A stretch of 7,785 nt of DNA. It comes from Fidelibacterota bacterium (lineage in GTDB: Bacteria > Fidelibacterota > Fidelibacteria > Fidelibacterales > Fidelibacteraceae). The stretch covers positions 1 to 7,785 of the forward strand of contig DAOVOB010000042.1 in assembly GCA_030629925.1 (NCBI GenBank), written 5' to 3'. The notes under the pieces are model-generated. The model searched no databases. It saw only the letters and a list, made by a program, of their open reading frames with translations, and was not told the DNA's origin. Below are positions 5,370 through 7,785 of this stretch, in pieces (within the stretch, counting starts at the first letter, position 1; each line of letters opens with the position of its first letter). Position numbers and translations under genes: made by a program.

Positions 5370-6995
5370 ATGAAGAAGCTGAGCCTTTTAGTAATTATGC
5401 TCATGTTCTTTTCTGCATGTTCATGGTTTGATGGTGATCAAATTGCTCAACAGGGAGTTGCACAATTTGGCGTATCGAATACTAGCTTGCAAAAATCGCA
5501 AACACCACCTGCTCCGGATCATGTTCGCATCAGTTATATGAATGCTGCCAGTGAATTGATATCGGACGAACTTGAGCTGTCGCTTTTTAATACGACATAT
5601 TTGTCGGAACCCCTGATGCTGAATACCGGTGATTACAGTCTTGAAGAATTTATCGTATGTGATGATAACGATAGCGTGATCTATTTATCTCCCAAAACAG
5701 GATCTGATAAAGCAGATCTTGTAATTCATCCCTTACCTCTGATCTTTACCGTTCTTAAAGACTCTACGACTCAAATTACACCCGAAGTGGTCAGGGTGGA
5801 TATCAATGATACTCCTGAAGATTTTGGTTATACTGAATTTGGTTTTGATATCGTCGGTGACAATGAAGGGTTTGTACGATGCATGAATCAATTTGGTTTT
5901 GATGTTTTCAAAATTCTTGCAGGAAATCCGGTAGATTCGGCACAAAATAGTTTTATTTCACCCATTAGTTTAGATTATGCTTTGGGCATGTTATACAATG
6001 CAACAGGTGGTAGTACCTCTGATATGTTAAAAACGGTCATGCATCTCGATGCTTATACCGATCCGGAAATGAATGTGATGTATAAGCAGTTTAAAGAATA
6101 TCTGTATGACCAAGCTTCTGAGATAGAGTTCGCACTGGCACACGCGATCTGGTATCTCCCGGGATATGATATTTATAATTCCTACTTGTCAACATGTCGT
6201 TATTATTTTGATAGTGACGTATCTGAACTTGATTTTGCCGGAAACCCTCAGGGTGCGGCCGATACCATCAATCAATGGTGTGCAGATAATACCAATGATC
6301 GTATAGATCATGTGGTCAATGCTTCGGAAATGCCGCCAAAGGTTCTCGTTTTAGGCAATGCGACTTATTTTAAAGGTGATTTCAGAATAAGCATGGATAC
6401 ATCAATGACGCATCCGGCTGATTTTGTTGCCTCCGACGGTGATACTGTGACATGTGATATGATGTATTCTCAAAGCGTTATGTGGCTTGAACGCTATCAT
6501 GATGAAGACATAGAAGTAGTCAGCATTCCTTTTGGAGATTATAAGAATTATCTTATGACCATGATCATGCCCGAAGGACCCATTGACGAATTTGTTGAAT
6601 CAATGGATATTCAGGATTGGGAATATTGGATGGATAATAGCGATGGCGAAAGTATATTTCTGCAATTCCCCAAGATCAAGGTTGATACACTTTACAACAT
6701 GAAAGAAACCATGGAAGAACTGGGTGCGGCTCAATTGTTCACAGATCCGGATCTATCCAGAATGACAAGTAACGAAGGATTATTTGTCGGAACCTTTAAG
6801 CACGCAACATTTTTGAGTGTTGATGAAAAAGGAGCCGAAGCCGCCGCCGTTACGATCATTGGTATTGATATAGGAATTCATACCAATGATACAGTGAAAT
6901 TTGATAAACCTTTCCTCTTGATTCTTCAAGAAACAGAAACAAAAGCTATTCTCTTTATAGGAAGATTTGATAAGGTAAAACAAATTACAGATTAA
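5370..6995 (+). CDS. Lipoprotein serpin with an extra N-terminal domain
   Basis: Serpins trap proteases by a suicide-substrate mechanism. The N-terminus (two Lys, a hydrophobic stretch, FFSAC with Cys17) reads as a lipoprotein signal, so the protein is probably anchored on the outside of a membrane. A linker and a beta-rich region (about 50-155) that I cannot name precede the serpin fold (about 171-541, normal length). The fold opens with NQFGFDVFKIL and FISPISLDYALGMLYNATGG and ends FDKPFLLIL...LFIGRF. The reactive-loop hinge EKGAEAAAVT (486-495) keeps the small residues at P12-P9 and Thr at P8 expected of an inhibitor; P14 is Ala rather than Thr/Ser. The predicted P1 is near Gly502 in a Gly/Ile/Asp-rich loop with no Arg or Lys, so a trypsin-like target is unlikely. 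The target is unknown. Start: TAAGGAG 8 bases before the ATG. It has its own promoter and terminator. Confidence 0.93.
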   Translation: MKKLSLLVIMLMFFSACSWFDGDQIAQQGVAQFGVSNTSLQKSQTPPAPDHVRISYMNAASELISDELELSLFNTTYLSEPLMLNTGDYSLEEFIVCDDNDSVIYLSPKTGSDKADLVIHPLPLIFTVLKDSTTQITPEVVRVDINDTPEDFGYTEFGFDIVGDNEGFVRCMNQFGFDVFKILAGNPVDSAQNSFISPISLDYALGMLYNATGGSTSDMLKTVMHLDAYTDPEMNVMYKQFKEYLYDQASEIEFALAHAIWYLPGYDIYNSYLSTCRYYFDSDVSELDFAGNPQGAADTINQWCADNTNDRIDHVVNASEMPPKVLVLGNATYFKGDFRISMDTSMTHPADFVASDGDTVTCDMMYSQSVMWLERYHDEDIEVVSIPFGDYKNYLMTMIMPEGPIDEFVESMDIQDWEYWMDNSDGESIFLQFPKIKVDTLYNMKETMEELGAAQLFTDPDLSRMTSNEGLFVGTFKHATFLSVDEKGAEAAAVTIIGIDIGIHTNDTVKFDKPFLLILQETETKAILFIGRFDKVKQITD

Positions 6996-7010
6996 TTACC
7001 AGGAATAACC

Positions 7011-7039
7011 AAAAAGCCCTTCGTGAGAAGGGCTTTTTT
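7011..7039 (+). terminator. Rho-independent terminator of the serpin gene
   Basis: AAAAAGCCCTTC (7011-7022) pairs with GAAGGGCTTTTT (7027-7038) across a GTGA tetraloop of the GNRA type, with a T run at 7034-7039. The 12-bp stem is identical to that of the ppdK terminator; only the loop differs. Confidence 0.92.
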
Positions 7040-7068
7040 GATTTGGGTGGGATAAATTTGCTTCATTT

Positions 7069-7084
7069 TGTGACCTATCTCACA
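7069..7084. promoter_or_regulatory. CRP/FNR-type palindrome TGTGA-N6-TCACA
   Basis: TGTGACCTATCTCACA is a perfect match to the core half-sites of the E. coli CRP operator. It lies between the serpin terminator and the RAYT gene, centred about 43 bases before the TTG at 7120. A weak -10-like TTTATT (7102-7107) would place it near -38, roughly where class II CRP sites lie. Whether this organism has a CRP-family regulator is not known. Confidence 0.4.
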
Positions 7085-7119
7085 GAAACTTATCGGCAGT
7101 TTTTATTTGAAGGCGATTT

Positions 7120-7665
7120 TTGATAAATTGGTGCATAAGAAATAGGATTCCCATGAGATTGAAAGGGTATGATTATTCTAAGGAGGGATTGTATTTTGTA
7201 AGCGGAGTAGTCCAGAACCGTCTTTGCCTATTTGGTAGGATATTGAATGGTAAAATGATCTTAAATGATGCCGGAAAGATGATCGGTAAATGGTATTTAA
7301 AATTAGAAGATAAATTTCCTGGGACCAAATGCCATGAATATATAATAATGCCAAATCACTACCATTGCTTGATCGAGATCCTTCCAACTGAAAAAGAAAA
7401 TAAAAAGAACCTAAATGCCGGCTCGGACCCGCGTGTCCGAGTTAAACAGAAATCTAACCCAAATTTATCCCAAATCCTCCAATGGTTCAAAACCATGACC
7501 ACTAATGAATATATTAATGGTGTAAAAGAGAAGGGGTGGAGAAGATTTTCCGGGAAATTATGGCAAAGGTCTTTTGATGACAGGATAATGAGAGGTTATG
7601 AGATAGAGAATATAGTGGATTATATAAAAAACAATCCAAAGAATTGGAAAGAGAGATGGAGATAG
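7120..7665 (+). CDS. REP-associated tyrosine transposase (RAYT, IS200/IS605-like Y1 family)
   Basis: Y1 HUH transposases of this group act on single-stranded hairpins; RAYTs are linked to dispersed REP palindromes. The hallmarks are RLKGYDYS near the N-terminus, the HUH motif in MPNHYHCLI (His80, His82), LQWFKTMTTNEYI, LWQRS and YIKNNPKNW near the C-terminus. The length of 181 is normal. Start: TTG 7120 has GAAGG 6 bases upstream, and the residues before RLKGYDYS (NRIPM) resemble the HRRSI-type lead-in of relatives. ATG 7153 with AGGA is the alternative. Oddity: where relatives I know have YYDH or YYEH, this protein has F152-D153-D-R, so the catalytic Tyr may be missing. Residues 101-108 (GSDPRVRV) are encoded by a hairpin. 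It uses AGA/AGG and ATA freely, unlike ppdK, which hints at transfer or low expression. Confidence 0.9.
   Translation: MINWCIRNRIPMRLKGYDYSKEGLYFVSGVVQNRLCLFGRILNGKMILNDAGKMIGKWYLKLEDKFPGTKCHEYIIMPNHYHCLIEILPTEKENKKNLNAGSDPRVRVKQKSNPNLSQILQWFKTMTTNEYINGVKEKGWRRFSGKLWQRSFDDRIMRGYEIENIVDYIKNNPKNWKERWR
7422..7441. repeat. REP-like hairpin inside the RAYT reading frame
   Basis: CTCGGAC (7422-7428) and GTCCGAG (7435-7441) form a perfect 7-bp stem around CCGCGT. It encodes part of GSDPRVRV in the loop region after the HUH motif. The downstream hairpin at 7714-7735, read in reverse, has the same CGGACCC-to-GTGTCCG layout with two loop bases changed. Confidence 0.8.
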
Positions 7666-7713
7666 GAGGTTAGAAAAGAAAATATTGAGTGAAAAATGAT
7701 ATTGATTTTAAAT

Positions 7714-7735
7714 AGGCGGACACTTGGGTCCGCCT
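7714..7735. repeat. REP-like hairpin downstream of the RAYT gene
   Basis: AGGCGGAC (7714-7721) pairs perfectly with GTCCGCCT (7728-7735) around ACTTGG. There is no T run, so it is not a standard terminator. It is an inverted relative of the hairpin inside the RAYT gene and is a candidate substrate or end of the element. Confidence 0.75.
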
Positions 7736-7763
7736 CGGCATTCGCATTTCAATTAATATGGTC

Positions 7764-7785
7764 TCTCGACCATCGACTCTCGACC
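7764..7785. repeat. Period-7 tandem array running out of the window
   Basis: TCTCGAC (7764), CATCGAC (7771) and TCTCGAC (7778) are consecutive 7-base units, and the array continues past the window end. Its true length is unknown. Confidence 0.6.

Noticed and set aside
7178..7387. 69-codon antisense open frame in the RAYT gene
   Set aside because: It is opposite the conserved HUH domain, with no motif or start signal of its own.
7714..7735. Rho-independent terminator for the RAYT gene
   Set aside because: The stem is strong but no T run follows; its likeness to the hairpin inside the gene favours a REP-type element.

Overview
The window reads as chromosomal DNA from a bacterium of moderate GC (low-to-mid 40s percent by eye). 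All genes found lie on the + strand. The serpin has a lipoprotein signal, which would fit a Gram-negative or other envelope-bearing cell. The mix of an endonuclease-type MutL, a bacterial PPDK, a lipoprotein serpin, a RAYT transposase and palindrome-rich spacers recalls uncultivated phyla of the FCB/Cloacimonadota/Marinimicrobia kind. That is an impression; nothing here fixes the taxon.

Layout: (1) 1-1524 is the 3' part of mutL, with its first roughly 85-90 codons outside the window. (2) 1525-2225 is a 700-base gene-free spacer packed with short repeats: tandem 7-base units, REP-like palindromes, inverted-repeat elements whose ends read GTCATCCTGA, a weak terminator and the ppdK promoter. (3) 2226-4943 is a full-length pyruvate, phosphate dikinase gene, followed by a heptad array and a strong terminator. 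(4) 4944-5369 is a second repeat-rich spacer, with a 166-188 base inverted-repeat element, a perfect CCCTAAA array and a sigma70-like promoter. (5) 5370-6995 is a lipoprotein serpin with an extra N-terminal domain, closed by a terminator whose stem matches the one after ppdK. (6) 7120-7665 is a REP-associated tyrosine transposase (RAYT), preceded by a perfect TGTGA-N6-TCACA palindrome. It carries a hairpin inside its own reading frame, and a related hairpin lies downstream in inverted orientation. (7) The window ends inside another 7-base array.

The genes do not form an obvious pathway: DNA mismatch repair, pyruvate/PEP interconversion, protease inhibition at the cell surface and a transposase-like protein. 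Separate promoters and terminators suggest that ppdK and the serpin are independent transcription units. What ties the window together is the spacer DNA. A degenerate period-7 tandem repeat recurs at seven sites, next to stop codons and just upstream of promoters, and modular palindromic elements sit between and within these arrays. This layer and the RAYT with its hairpins are the parts most worth following up.
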